Source of the DNA: an uncultured Sphingomonas sp.
GTDB taxonomy: Bacteria > Pseudomonadota > Alphaproteobacteria > Sphingomonadales > Sphingomonadaceae
Length of the DNA stretch: 64,000 nucleotides
Assembly: GCA_913775315.1 (NCBI GenBank)
Contig: CAJYIX010000043.1
Span: 1 to 64,000, forward strand
Reading direction: 5' to 3'
The position numbers and the translations under genes are program-made. The stretch's first letter is position 1. Each line of letters begins with the position of its first letter. The notes under the pieces are model-generated. The model searched no databases, was not told where the DNA came from, and was given only the letters and a program-made list of their open reading frames with translations. Below, piece by piece: positions 37,747-46,915 of the stretch.

Positions 37747-40700
37747 TCGCGTTCGATTGTCGCCGCTCGGCGATCAGGCTCGCGGTCGAATCGGCGGCGG
37801 CGAGCAGCATCGGGCCGAAAGGTTCGAGCGGCTCGCCCGCCTCGCACGCCTGTTCGATCCGGCGGGCTAGGTCGGCGATCCGCGTCGCCCCGACATTGAG
37901 CGCCGCGCCCTTCAGCGCATGCGCGGCAGGGGCGGCGGCATCGCGATCGTCGATCTCGATTAGCCGGGCGATCGCGGCGGGGGCGTGGGCGAGTTCGTCC
38001 GCCATCATCGCCAGTAGCCGATCGACGTTGGCGCGGCCGATCGTCGCCTCCAGATCGGCGAGCTTGCCGGTGTCGAGAAGCGGCGGTGCCGGCGAGTCCG
38101 CCGAGGGCCGGCGCGCTCCGATGCGGCGTAGCCGGTCGATCAGCGCGGCGCTGTCGATCGGCTTGGTGAGCAGGTCGGTCAGCCCGGCATTGTCGTAGAG
38201 CGCCCGCCGCTCGATCGCGGCATCGGCGGTCAGCGCGATGATCGGCGTGGCGGCGTTCGGCCCGCCGCCCTCGCGGATCGCGCGCGTCGCCGACAGCCCG
38301 TCGAGTTCGGGCATCTGCATGTCCATCAGGATCGCGTCGAAGCGCCGTTCCGCCGCGGCCTCGACCGCCAGGCGGCCGTTCTCGACGCTGATGATCGCGT
38401 GCCCGTCGCGGCGGACCAGCGCCTCCACCAGCATCCGGTTGATGCCGTTGTCCTCCGCAAGCAGGAGCGACAGCGGCGCGCCCGCCGGGGTCGCGAGGCG
38501 GGGGCGGGACAGCGGCTTGCCACTCGCCGCAGCGAGCCGCACGTCGAAGGTGAAGCAGGTTCCCTTGCCGGGCGCGCTCTCCACGCCGATGCGGCCGCCC
38601 ATCGCCTCGATCAACCGGCGCGTGATGGCAAGACCCAGGCCCGTGCCGCCGAACCGCCGCGTGGTCGACAGGTCCGCCTGGACGAAGGGCTCGAACAGCC
38701 GCTCGATCGCCTCGGCCGCGATGCCGATGCCGGTGTCGCGCACGCGCGCGCGCAGCAGCCGGCCAGACCCCTCCGACGACAGCGCGACGCTGAGCTCGAT
38801 GCCGCCCGCGGGCGTGAACTTGACCGCGTTGCTGATGAGGTTGGCGATCACCTGGCGCAGGCGCACTGGGTCGCCGCGCACCATCATGTCCCGCCCGATC
38901 GGCATCGACAGGCTGAGCGTCAGTCCCTTGTGGGAGGCGGCATGGCCGAACAGGTCGAGCGTGCTGCGCGCCAGTTCGGCCAGGTCGAAGTCGATCGATT
39001 CGAGCGCCAGCGCGCCGCTCTCGATCTTCGAGAAGTCGAGCACGTCGTCGAGCACCGCCATCAGCAGCGATGCGGACTGTTCGAGGCTGTCGAGATAGCG
39101 CTGGCGCACTGCGGGTTCGGGATTGGCGCGCAAGAGTTCGATCATGCCGAGCACGCCCGTCATCGGCGTGCGAATCTCGTGGCTGACCGTCGCGACGAAG
39201 GCACTGCGCGCGTCCGCCAGTGCCTGTGCCTGGTCGCGGGCGTCAATCAGCGCGCTTTCGATCTCCGCCTGCTCGGTCACGTCGCGGAACACGCCGACAA
39301 TGCCGACGACGCGGCCGTCGGGTGCGCGCTCGGCTTGGCCAAAGGATTCGACCTGGCGCAGTTCGCCGTCGGCGCGGATCAGTCGGGCGCGAAAGCTCCA
39401 CGCCTCGCCCTTCTCGATCGCGCGGTCGAGGAGTTCGCGGACCATCGGTCGATCGTCCTCATGATAGAAGTCGAGGCCGCTCTCGATCGGCGGCTGATCG
39501 CTGGGGTCGAGGCCGTGAATACGAAACACCTCGCTCGACCAGAAGAGCGAGCGGTCGATCACGTCGAAACGCCAGTGCCCGACGCCCGCCATTCGCTCGG
39601 CCAGCATCAGCAGGCGGTGGCTCTCCTCGATCTGAGCGGCGGCTCGGGCTGCCTCGACCTCGGCGGCATGGCGCTTGCCGATGTCGCGAACGCTGGCGAC
39701 GAACTCGATCGGCGTGCCGTCTGGCGCGCGGACCAGCCGGTAATTGGCCTCCAGCCAGACGTAGCTGCCATCGCGGCGGCGCTGCCGATAGGTGCAGGTC
39801 GGGCTCTCCGTCCCCTCCAGCAGCGAGCGGCAGACGCGCTCGACCCGCGCGCGATCCTCGGCATGGATCGCCGCGATCGGAATGTCGCCGACCAGTTCCT
39901 CGGGCGTGTAGCCGAGGATCGTCTCCGACGCCGGCGAGACGTAGCGGCGCACGCCGTCGAGGCCGATGCGAACGATCATGTCGTTGCTGTGCCGCGCCAG
40001 CAGGCGGTAGCCGCGCTCGCTCTCGCGCAGACGCTCGTCCAGGCGGCGGCGCTCGACCAGCACGGCGGCGATCGGCAGGGTCGACATGACGGTGACCGCC
40101 AGGAACGCCTGGAGGAACAGGATCCGCTCGCCCGGTTGCAGGATCAGGCCGGCGATGGGGCCATGGCCCTGCATCGTCTGGACCGAGGCAATCGCTGCGA
40201 CGATCGGGATCGCCATCGTCGCGCCGACGAAGCGCAGCCGGAACGCGGCGAGCGTGAGTGGCGGCAGAATGATGAACAGTGCCGGGTAGCGCGTCTGGTC
40301 GAACACGATCGCCGTCGTCAGCGCAATCAGCGCCCCGATCCCGATCGCCTCCGGCATCCGGCCCGCTCTCAGGATCGAGCGGCTGTCGGGATTGAACGCG
40401 ACAAGGATCATCGGCCCGAGCACCAGCATGCCGAGCGCGTCGGCGGCGAACCAGTGAAGCACGTTCAGGCCGTATCCGGCCCCCGGCGTGACGACCGTCG
40501 CGCCGAACAGCGACCCAATCGCGGTCGCCGCGACGCCTGCCAGCGCCATGAACAGCGCGATGTAACGCGGCGAATGGACCGTCCCCCGTCGCCCGCCGAA
40601 GTGCCGCATGAGAAAGATCGCGGCGACGATCTCGACAAGGTTCGATGCCGTCAGCCCCAGCGATCGGACTGGCGGATAGCCGGCCGCGAGATAGGCCGCG

Positions 40701-41116
40701 ACAAACCCGAGCCCGACACCACCGAGCACCGTGCGCTCGTGCAACGTCCGAAACCGTAGCAGGATCGCCGCCGCTGCCGCATTGGCGAGCCAGAGCGGCG
40801 CGATCGCGGGATGATAGCGGGCAAGAAGCAGGCTGGGGATGGTGAGCGCCGCGGTCAGCACGAACATCGCTGCCGCCGGCAGGACCAGCGCCGCCACCGG
40901 CGATCGACCGGTCACTGCGTGGTAACGCCGACGCATCTCGTCGCCGATGCGCGCAATACGTGCGGCGGGATCGACAGTCGTCCGGTCATCGGGCGCGCCC
41001 CCTTCGCCGCTGTGCCGTGCGGTCGGGGCGGGTGGGCGCGGCGGGGTGACCGCGTCCGACCGGACCTTCGCGCCGGTGGGATCCGGCGTCGGGCCGCGAC
41101 CGCCCGGCGGCATCAC
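37718..41116 (-). CDS. MASE1-PAS-PAS hybrid histidine kinase with receiver and HPt domains
   Basis: A 1132-aa hybrid sensor kinase. An N-terminal MASE1 membrane sensor (about 75-330; AIAPLWLANAAAAAILLRFR) is followed by two PAS domains (about 370-490 and 505-625), HisKA with His646 (ATVSHEIRTPMTGVLGMIEL), HATPase (NLISNAVKFTPAGG, DTGIGIAAEAIERLFEPF), a receiver with Asp932 (ILMDMQMPELDG) and an HPt domain with His1066 (AAHALKGAALNVGA). All phosphorelay residues are intact. The signal is unknown. It follows the LuxR-type regulator by 39 bases; that regulator is the probable phospho-acceptor. The exact start is uncertain. Confidence 0.92.
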   Translation of the reverse strand: MMPPGGRGPTPDPTGAKVRSDAVTPPRPPAPTARHSGEGGAPDDRTTVDPAARIARIGDEMRRRYHAVTGRSPVAALVLPAAAMFVLTAALTIPSLLLARYHPAIAPLWLANAAAAAILLRFRTLHERTVLGGVGLGFVAAYLAAGYPPVRSLGLTASNLVEIVAAIFLMRHFGGRRGTVHSPRYIALFMALAGVAATAIGSLFGATVVTPGAGYGLNVLHWFAADALGMLVLGPMILVAFNPDSRSILRAGRMPEAIGIGALIALTTAIVFDQTRYPALFIILPPLTLAAFRLRFVGATMAIPIVAAIASVQTMQGHGPIAGLILQPGERILFLQAFLAVTVMSTLPIAAVLVERRRLDERLRESERGYRLLARHSNDMIVRIGLDGVRRYVSPASETILGYTPEELVGDIPIAAIHAEDRARVERVCRSLLEGTESPTCTYRQRRRDGSYVWLEANYRLVRAPDGTPIEFVASVRDIGKRHAAEVEAARAAAQIEESHRLLMLAERMAGVGHWRFDVIDRSLFWSSEVFRIHGLDPSDQPPIESGLDFYHEDDRPMVRELLDRAIEKGEAWSFRARLIRADGELRQVESFGQAERAPDGRVVGIVGVFRDVTEQAEIESALIDARDQAQALADARSAFVATVSHEIRTPMTGVLGMIELLRANPEPAVRQRYLDSLEQSASLLMAVLDDVLDFSKIESGALALESIDFDLAELARSTLDLFGHAASHKGLTLSLSMPIGRDMMVRGDPVRLRQVIANLISNAVKFTPAGGIELSVALSSEGSGRLLRARVRDTGIGIAAEAIERLFEPFVQADLSTTRRFGGTGLGLAITRRLIEAMGGRIGVESAPGKGTCFTFDVRLAAASGKPLSRPRLATPAGAPLSLLLAEDNGINRMLVEALVRRDGHAIISVENGRLAVEAAAERRFDAILMDMQMPELDGLSATRAIREGGGPNAATPIIALTADAAIERRALYDNAGLTDLLTKPIDSAALIDRLRRIGARRPSADSPAPPLLDTGKLADLEATIGRANVDRLLAMMADELAHAPAAIARLIEIDDRDAAAPAAHALKGAALNVGATRIADLARRIEQACEAGEPLEPFGPMLLAAADSTASLIAERRQSNAISGSGGARA

Positions 41117-41155
41117 GGCGGGCTCAGGGCTATGGGGCCGGTCGGCGATCCGCCA

Positions 41156-41776
41156 TCACCCCTTGGGATCACGGGTGGCATCGTGGAGCAGCAGCACCGC
41201 CTGCGTCCGGTTGACGACGCCCAGCTTGCGCAGGATCGCCTTGACGTGCTGCTTCACGGTGATCTCGGACAGGCCGAGCTCATAGGCGATCTGCTTGTTG
41301 AGGCCGCCGTCGCGCATCGCGCGCAGCACCCGTGCCTCTGCCGGGCTGAGGGAGGCGAGGCGGGCATCGGCGCTGTCCGGCGCTTCGAGTTCGAGCCCTG
41401 GGGTGAAGTGAGACCCGCCCGACAGGACGGTGCGGATCGCGGCGGCAAGGTCTGTGAGCGGCGCCGCCTTGTTGACGTAACCGGCGGCGCCGTTAGCGGC
41501 GGCACGTGCCTCGATATCGGGGCGCTCGTCGCCGCTGACGACGAGGATGGGGGTCGCCGGGCGAGCCCGCGCCACCTCGATCAGGCTGGCGATGCCGCGG
41601 CTGTCGGCAAGTCCGAGGTCGAGGATCACGAGGCCGGCAGGCATCGGATCGTCGAGGACTTCGCGAAGCGTCCCGGCCTGTGCGATCTGCGCCCCAGGGG
41701 CCGCAATTTCGAGCGCCATGCGCGCGGCTTCGCGGCACATCGGATGGTCGTCGGCGATAATCGCGCGCTGGATCAT
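41156..41776 (-). CDS. LuxR/NarL-type response regulator
   Basis: A 206-aa regulator. The receiver has AIIADDHPMCREAARMALE, phospho-acceptor Asp53 in LVILDLGLADSRG, and GAAGYVNKAAPLTDLAAAI. The C-terminal LuxR-type helix-turn-helix (about 140-200) has LSPAEARVLRAMRDGGLNKQ, IAYELGLSEITVKQHVKAIL and RKLGVVNRTQAVLLL. The ATG at 41776 gives the standard receiver start. An ATG at 41836 overlaps the upstream stop as ATGA and would add 20 residues. It lies between the HHH gene and the hybrid kinase and probably partners with that kinase. Confidence 0.92.
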   Translation of the reverse strand: MIQRAIIADDHPMCREAARMALEIAAPGAQIAQAGTLREVLDDPMPAGLVILDLGLADSRGIASLIEVARARPATPILVVSGDERPDIEARAAANGAAGYVNKAAPLTDLAAAIRTVLSGGSHFTPGLELEAPDSADARLASLSPAEARVLRAMRDGGLNKQIAYELGLSEITVKQHVKAILRKLGVVNRTQAVLLLHDATRDPKG

Positions 41777-41832
41777 GTTTTGCACCCCTGTCAGTACCTT
41801 ACCTACGGGGCGGCACGTTTCCAGTGGGAAAT

Positions 41833-42486
41833 TCATCCAAGCTTGCCGAAGATCGCCTCATATCCGGCCTTGTCCCCGCTCGCGAGCAGCCGCGCCTGCT
41901 CGTGCCAGCGGTCGCGCGCCATCCGGCCGGCGAACGGGCCGAGATCGGCGTCGAGCGCCGCGGCTTGATCGGGTGACAGCGCCGCCAGGTCGGCGATCGA
42001 CGCGACCCCGCGCTCGGCCAGCATTGCGGCGGCCTTCGGGCCCAGCCCCTTCAGCGTCGTGAGCGGCGGTTCCGCGGTGAGCGGCGGCGTGGCGGGCAGG
42101 GTGTCGGCAAGCGGCGGCGGTGCTGGCGCGATCGCGGGCGTGTCGGTGACGTGCGGCGTCGCCGCCGGCTCGACGGGCGCGGGGGGCGTTTCCGCCTGCG
42201 CTTCGGCAACGGGGGCGGCGGGCGCGGGTGCGGCAGGCGCTTCCGCCCCCGTTTCGGCAACCGGCGCGGCGGCGCCCACCTCGACCGTCTCGCTGCGTTC
42301 GGCCAGCTCGCGCTCGCCCGCGCGGCGCTGGCGGCGGCGCTTCTGGCCCCAGACGATCATCGCGATCGTCAGCACGATCGCGATCGCGATCACGACGAGG
42401 TGCGTGACGGTGATCGGCATCATCATTTCCGCCGCCCCGCCGGGCGAGGTCGCGGTGATCGTATCGGCGGAGGTGGAGCTGGCCAT
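41833..42486 (-). CDS. Membrane-anchored helix-hairpin-helix protein
   Basis: A 217-aa protein: one transmembrane segment (TVTHLVVIAIAIVLTIAMIV), a basic stop-transfer patch (KRRRQRRAGERE), a long Ala/Pro/Glu-rich linker (about 65-140) and a C-terminal DNA-binding helix-hairpin-helix (LTTLKGLGPKAAAMLAERGV, SIADLAALSPDQAAALDADL). The HHH is like that of 5' nuclease-like proteins of unknown role (COG3743 type). An unstructured membrane tether to a DNA-binding tip suggests nucleoid-envelope contact, which is inference. 37 bases downstream of purD. Confidence 0.8.
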   Translation of the reverse strand: MASSTSADTITATSPGGAAEMMMPITVTHLVVIAIAIVLTIAMIVWGQKRRRQRRAGERELAERSETVEVGAAAPVAETGAEAPAAPAPAAPVAEAQAETPPAPVEPAATPHVTDTPAIAPAPPPLADTLPATPPLTAEPPLTTLKGLGPKAAAMLAERGVASIADLAALSPDQAAALDADLGPFAGRMARDRWHEQARLLASGDKAGYEAIFGKLG

Positions 42487-42523
42487 GGCGATCCTTCAGA
42501 GAAACCGTCGAAAGCGGGACGAA

Positions 42524-43789
42524 TCAGGCGCGCTCGCGTTCCACCTCGCGCCAGCCGATGTCGCGGCGGCAGAAGCCCGTGGGGAAGTCGAGCGCATCGA
42601 CCCCGCGATAGGCAGCAGCCTGGGCGCTCGCAACATCGGGTCCGCTGGCGGTCACGGCGAGCACGCGGCCCCCCGCGGCGACCAGCGTGTCGCCGGCCAG
42701 CTTCGTGCCCGCCTGGAACACCGTCGCGCCCGCCGCTTCCGCGGCGTCGATGCCGCCGATCGCGGCGCCCGTCTCTGGCGTGCCGGGATAGCCGCGCGCG
42801 GCCATGACGACGGTCAGCGCGGGCGCATCGGCAAAGGCGGGCACGGGGGCGTCGGCCAAGCGCCCCTCGGCCACCGCGAGCAACAGCGCGAGCAGGTTGC
42901 CCTCGAACCGCGCCATGAGGACCTGGCATTCGGGGTCGCCGAACCGCGCATTGTATTCGATCAGCTTCGGCCCGGTGTTCGTCAGCATCAGACCGGCATA
43001 AAGGACGCCGGAATAGGGCGTGCCCTCGGCCGCCAGCGCCTCCACCGTAGGGCGCACGATCTCGTCGATCGCGCGGCGTTCCAGTTCGGGGGTCAGTACG
43101 CGGGCGGGGGAATAGGCGCCCATGCCGCCGGTGTTCGGCCCGGTGTCGCCGTCGCCGACGCGCTTGTGGTCCTGGGCCGAGCCGAACGGGACCAGCGCGG
43201 TGCCGTCGCTCAGGACGAACAGGCTGGCTTCCTCGCCGGTCAGGAACTCCTCGATCACCGCTTCGCCGCCCGGTTCGGCGAACAGCGCGGCAAGCGTGGC
43301 GTCTGCCTCCTCCGGCGTCATCGCGATGGTGACACCCTTGCCCGCGGCGAGGCCGTCGGCCTTGATGACGACGGGCAGCCCGAACGGTGCGATCGCCGTG
43401 CGCGCCTGTTCGAGCGAGGTGACGTGGGCATAGCCCGCGGTGGGAATGTTCGCGCGGGTGCACAGCGCCTTGGTGAAGCCCTTCGACCCCTCGAGCTGCG
43501 CCGCCGCCTTCGACGGGCCGAACACCGCGATGCCGGCGGCGCGCAGGTCGTCGGCGAGGCCCGCGACCAACGGCGCCTCCGGCCCAACGACGACGAGCAC
43601 AATGTCCTTTTTGCGGCAGAAATCGGTGATTGCGCTGTGATCGGCGACGTTCAGGGCGACGCATTCGGCGTGGTTCGCAATGCCCGGATTGCCCGGCGCG
43701 GCGAACAGCGTAGTAAGGCCCGGCGATTGCGCGAGCTTCCATGCGAGCGCATGTTCACGCCCTCCCGATCCGACCAGCAGGACGTTCAT
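42524..43789 (-). CDS. purD: Phosphoribosylamine--glycine ligase
   Basis: Second step of de novo purine synthesis: joins glycine to phosphoribosylamine with ATP (421 aa). Seen: [60 protein letters not shown], the ATP-grasp [16 protein letters not shown] and FNARFGDPE-like [14 protein letters not shown]. Length is usual. Its ATG at 43789 overlaps the xseA ATG by two bases on the opposite strand, with AAGGGA 7 bases upstream lying inside xseA. It heads a run with the HHH, regulator and kinase genes. Confidence 0.96.
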   Translation of the reverse strand: MNVLLVGSGGREHALAWKLAQSPGLTTLFAAPGNPGIANHAECVALNVADHSAITDFCRKKDIVLVVVGPEAPLVAGLADDLRAAGIAVFGPSKAAAQLEGSKGFTKALCTRANIPTAGYAHVTSLEQARTAIAPFGLPVVIKADGLAAGKGVTIAMTPEEADATLAALFAEPGGEAVIEEFLTGEEASLFVLSDGTALVPFGSAQDHKRVGDGDTGPNTGGMGAYSPARVLTPELERRAIDEIVRPTVEALAAEGTPYSGVLYAGLMLTNTGPKLIEYNARFGDPECQVLMARFEGNLLALLLAVAEGRLADAPVPAFADAPALTVVMAARGYPGTPETGAAIGGIDAAEAAGATVFQAGTKLAGDTLVAAGGRVLAVTASGPDVASAQAAAYRGVDALDFPTGFCRRDIGWREVERERA

Positions 43790-45176
43790 GCCCGATCCCT
43801 TTATGATGTCCGACGACGACAGGCCCGCGCTGTTAGCCGAGGGACGCCCCGGGGACAACGCCGCGCCGATGAGCGTGGGCGAGCTGTCGGGCCGGCTGAA
43901 GCGGATGGTCGAGGGCGAGTTCGGCCATGTTCGCCTCCGCGGCGAAATCTCGGGCTTCAAGCGGGCCACTTCGGGACACGTGTACCTTGCGCTCAAGGAC
44001 GAGGCGGCGGTGATCGACGCGGTGATGTGGCGCGGCTCGGCGGGTGCGCTCGCCTTTTCCCCCGCGGACGGGATCGAGGTGATCGCGACGGGCAAGCTCA
44101 CCACCTATCCCGGCCGATCCAAGTATCAGATCGTCATCGAGCGGATGGAGCTGGCGGGCGAGGGGGCGCTGATGGCGCTGCTCGAACGCAACAAGGCGCG
44201 GTTCGAGGCGGAGGGGCTTTTCCAGAAATCCAAGGCACGCCGGCCGCTCCCCTTCATGCCGCGGGTGATCGGCGTCGTCACCAGCCCTACCGGCGCGGTG
44301 ATCCGCGACATTCTGCACCGGCTGGAGGACCGCTGTCCCTGTCACGTCGTCGTCTGGCCGGTGAAGGTGCAGGGCGATGGTGCGGCGAACGAAGTGGCGG
44401 CGGCGGTCAGGGGCTTCGATGCGATCGCGCCGGGCGGGCCGGTGCCGCGCCCCGACCTCGTCATCGTCGCGCGCGGCGGCGGCTCGATAGAGGACCTGTG
44501 GGCGTTCAACGAAGAAGCCGTTGTGCGAGCAGTGGCCGGCTGCTCAATCCCCATTGTCTCGGCCGTGGGGCACGAGACCGACACGACGCTCTGCGACTTC
44601 GCCGCCGACCTGCGCGCGCCGACGCCCACCGCGGCGGCGGAGATCGCGGTGCCGGTGCGCGCCGACCTGGCCGAGCAGGTGGCGATGCTGCGCCTGCGTA
44701 CGCAGCGGTGCGTGCGGCGCTATCACGAGCGGGCGGGCGAGCGGCTCGCGGCGCTGGCGCGGGTGATGCCGAAGCGCGACGCGCTGCTCGGGCCGCAGCG
44801 CCAGCGGGCGGACGATGCCGGCGCACGACTGGTGCGCGGGCTGGAGCGGCGGCTGACCGCAGGGCGCGGGCAGCTTGATCGCGCGGGCGCGGTGCTCCGC
44901 CCGGCGCTGCTCGACCGGCGGCTGGAGCGGGCGGGGGCGGCGCTTGCGTCGGCGGGCCGCGCACTGGCGGCGAACGATCCCGAAAAGCCGCTGGAGCGTG
45001 GCTATGCTTATGTCGAGGGCCGGGTGAGCGGGCGCGTCGTCGCCGATACCGCCGCGGCGCGCGCCGCCGGGGCGCTTCGCCTCCATTTCAAGGATGGCAT
45101 GGTCGATGCGCGGGTTGAGCGCGGGGGCGGGCGTGCCTACACTGACGGTTCACCCGAGCAGCCCGATCTTTTCTAA
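43788..45176 (+). CDS. xseA: Exodeoxyribonuclease VII large subunit
   Basis: Large subunit of ExoVII, which degrades single-stranded DNA with XseB (462 aa). The N-terminal OB fold has [40 protein letters not shown]. The catalytic core has [13 protein letters not shown]-like [36 protein letters not shown] and [20 protein letters not shown]. The C-terminal half is coiled coil with [11 protein letters not shown] 43788 has AGGA upstream; ATG 43803 or 43806 would avoid overlap with purD. xseB is not adjacent. Confidence 0.94.
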   Translation: MPDPFMMSDDDRPALLAEGRPGDNAAPMSVGELSGRLKRMVEGEFGHVRLRGEISGFKRATSGHVYLALKDEAAVIDAVMWRGSAGALAFSPADGIEVIATGKLTTYPGRSKYQIVIERMELAGEGALMALLERNKARFEAEGLFQKSKARRPLPFMPRVIGVVTSPTGAVIRDILHRLEDRCPCHVVVWPVKVQGDGAANEVAAAVRGFDAIAPGGPVPRPDLVIVARGGGSIEDLWAFNEEAVVRAVAGCSIPIVSAVGHETDTTLCDFAADLRAPTPTAAAEIAVPVRADLAEQVAMLRLRTQRCVRRYHERAGERLAALARVMPKRDALLGPQRQRADDAGARLVRGLERRLTAGRGQLDRAGAVLRPALLDRRLERAGAALASAGRALAANDPEKPLERGYAYVEGRVSGRVVADTAAARAAGALRLHFKDGMVDARVERGGGRAYTDGSPEQPDLF

Positions 45177-45194
45177 GCGCGGATACCCAGTTCC

Positions 45195-45395
45195 ATGTTG
45201 ATGTCGCACACCGCCCGTCCCGCCCGCCTGCATTTCATGGCGAACGGCTTTCGCGTCCTCTCGCCGGGCGATCATGTGCTGTGCGCGGTGACGGGGGAGC
45301 GCATCGCGCTCGATGCGCTCAAATACTGGAGTGTCGCGCGTCAGGAAGCCTATGCGAGTGCCGAGGTCGCCACGAAGGTGATGGCGGGGGCGTGA
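45195..45395 (+). CDS. DUF2093 family protein
   Basis: A 66-aa alphaproteobacterial protein of the DUF2093 family: ARLHFMANGFRVLSPGDHVL, CAVTGERIALDALKYWSVAR and QEAYASAEVATKV. One cysteine, no membrane segment. Function unknown. It lies 18 bases after xseA, and its stop overlaps the GTG of the M23 peptidase gene, so the three probably form one unit. xseA-DUF2093 is a pairing I know from this class. Confidence 0.88.
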   Translation: MLMSHTARPARLHFMANGFRVLSPGDHVLCAVTGERIALDALKYWSVARQEAYASAEVATKVMAGA

Positions 45396-46249
45396 TTGCC
45401 CGGCGGCAGGTGCTTGGGGCGGGCGCGGCGCTGGCAATCACCGGGGTAGCGCGAGCGCAGACAGAGGATGTCGTAATCACGAGCCACGACGGACCGCGCG
45501 GCTTCGGCCTGTCGGGCAAGTCGGTTCAGGGCGGGGTGATGATCGGGCGAGCGGGAAGCGATGCCGCGTTGAGCCTCGACGGGAACGTGGTTCGGGTTTC
45601 TGGTGATGGACGGTTCCTGATCGCTTTTGATCGCGACGCGCCGCCGCTGGCGGAGCTTGTGGCCCGCTTTCCCGACGGACGCAGATGGCGGGAGGCGATC
45701 CACGTTCAGCCCGGTGCGTGGCAGATCGAGCGGCTGCCGACATTGCCGCGGGTCAGCCAGCCGAGCGCCGAGTTCGCCCGCCGTCGCGCGCCCGAACTCG
45801 CCCGCATTGCCGCGGCGCGGGGGAGCGACAACGACAGCGGCGGCTGGTGCCAGCGGTTCGTCTGGCCGGCACAGGGCCGCATCTCCGGCCGTTTCGGGTC
45901 GCAGCGCGTCTATGCGGGCGAGCCGGGGGCCTATCATTCGGGCGTCGACGTCGCGCGCCCTACCGGTGCGCCGGTGGTGGCCCCTGCCGACGGCGTAGTG
46001 ATCCTTGCCGCCGAAACGCCCTTCACGCTCGAGGGGCTGCTCCTGATGATCGATCACGGCATGGGGCTCAACAGCGCGTTCCTGCACCTGTCGCGGATCG
46101 ACGTGAAGGAAGGGCAGGCGGTGCGTCAGGGGCAGCCGATCGGCGCGGTAGGTGCCACCGGGCGCGCGACCGGGCCGCACCTTCACTGGGGCATGAAGTG
46201 GCACGACGCGCGGATCGACCCGGCGCTGCTGGCTGGGCCGATGACCTGA
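45392..46249 (+). CDS. M23-family metallopeptidase, exported
   Basis: A 285-aa LytM-type peptidase. The N-terminus IARRQVLGAGAALAITGVAR is a Tat-like or Sec signal with twin Arg. The catalytic domain (about 160-280) has GRFGSQRVY, zinc ligands His182 and Asp186 in HSGVDVA, APADGVVILAAETPF, and HLHWG with His265. All zinc residues are present, so it should be an active peptidoglycan endopeptidase. The GTG at 45392 overlaps the DUF2093 stop (GTGA). It faces cmk across a short hairpin. Confidence 0.9.
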   Translation: MIARRQVLGAGAALAITGVARAQTEDVVITSHDGPRGFGLSGKSVQGGVMIGRAGSDAALSLDGNVVRVSGDGRFLIAFDRDAPPLAELVARFPDGRRWREAIHVQPGAWQIERLPTLPRVSQPSAEFARRRAPELARIAAARGSDNDSGGWCQRFVWPAQGRISGRFGSQRVYAGEPGAYHSGVDVARPTGAPVVAPADGVVILAAETPFTLEGLLLMIDHGMGLNSAFLHLSRIDVKEGQAVRQGQPIGAVGATGRATGPHLHWGMKWHDARIDPALLAGPMT

Positions 46250-46255
46250 TTATAG

Positions 46256-46277
46256 CCCCTCCCTTACTAGGGAGGGG
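46256..46277. terminator. Convergent terminator hairpin between M23 and cmk genes
   Basis: Perfect arms CCCCTCCCT and AGGGAGGGG with a TACT loop lie in a 36-base gap between convergent genes. T-runs are absent, so strength is moderate. Confidence 0.65.
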
Positions 46278-46285
46278 AGGATCAC

Positions 46286-46915
46286 TCAAGCCCGCCGCGT
46301 CATCTGCGCTTCGGACAGCGCGATCGCTTTCTGCACCGCGGCCTCGATCGACAGGAAGCTGGTGTCCAGCGCCGCCGCGTCGGCCGCCTGGCGCAGCGGC
46401 GCTTCGCTCCGGCGGCTGTCGCGGTCGTCGCGGGCGCGAATGTCGGCGAGCACGCGGTCGTAGCTCACCTCGATCCCGTGGCGGCGCAGTTCCTCGTGCC
46501 GGCGGCGTGCCCGGATCGCGGGGGTGGCCTTCACGAACAGCTTTACGTCGGCGTCGGGGGCGATGACGGTGCCGATATCGCGCCCGTCGAGCACGGCGCC
46601 GCCGTCCTGCTGCGCGAACCGTCGCTGGCGCTGAAGCAGCGCCGCCCGCACCAAGGGATGCGCCGAGACGATCGAGGCGGTCTTGCCGACATGGTCGCTG
46701 CGCAGGTCCGGCTGAGCCAGCACGCTCTCGTTGAAATCGCACATCGCCACCACGTCGGCCTCGCGCGCCGGGTCCAACCCTTCGGCCAGCACGCGCGCGG
46801 CGACGGCGCGATAGAGAAGCCCGGTGTCGAGGTGCGGGAGGCCGAAATGCCTGGCGAGCGCCCGGGCGATCGTGCCCTTGCCCGAGGCAGCGGGGCCATC
46901 GACGGCGATAATCAT
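46286..46915 (-). CDS. cmk: Cytidylate kinase
   Basis: Phosphorylates CMP and dCMP (209 aa). P-loop [15 protein letters not shown] (7-15 core), [35 protein letters not shown] and RARRRHEEL in the NMP-binding part. The ATG at 46915 overlaps the aroA stop as ATGA; an ATG four codons upstream is possible. In many alphaproteobacteria rpsA follows cmk; here the next gene is convergent. Confidence 0.95.
   Translation of the reverse strand: MIIAVDGPAASGKGTIARALARHFGLPHLDTGLLYRAVAARVLAEGLDPAREADVVAMCDFNESVLAQPDLRSDHVGKTASIVSAHPLVRAALLQRQRRFAQQDGGAVLDGRDIGTVIAPDADVKLFVKATPAIRARRRHEELRRHGIEVSYDRVLADIRARDDRDSRRSEAPLRQAADAAALDTSFLSIEAAVQKAIALSEAQMTRRA

Noticed and set aside
38399-40759. A 786-codon open frame on the plus strand antisense to the hybrid kinase
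   Set aside because: It is a by-product of high GC and codon bias of the kinase gene. The kinase shows full domain order; this frame is Arg/Ala-rich with no recognisable motif.
42810-44878. Long plus-strand frame running through purD and xseA
   Set aside because: It reads antisense to purD then out of frame through xseA; neither part resembles a protein family.
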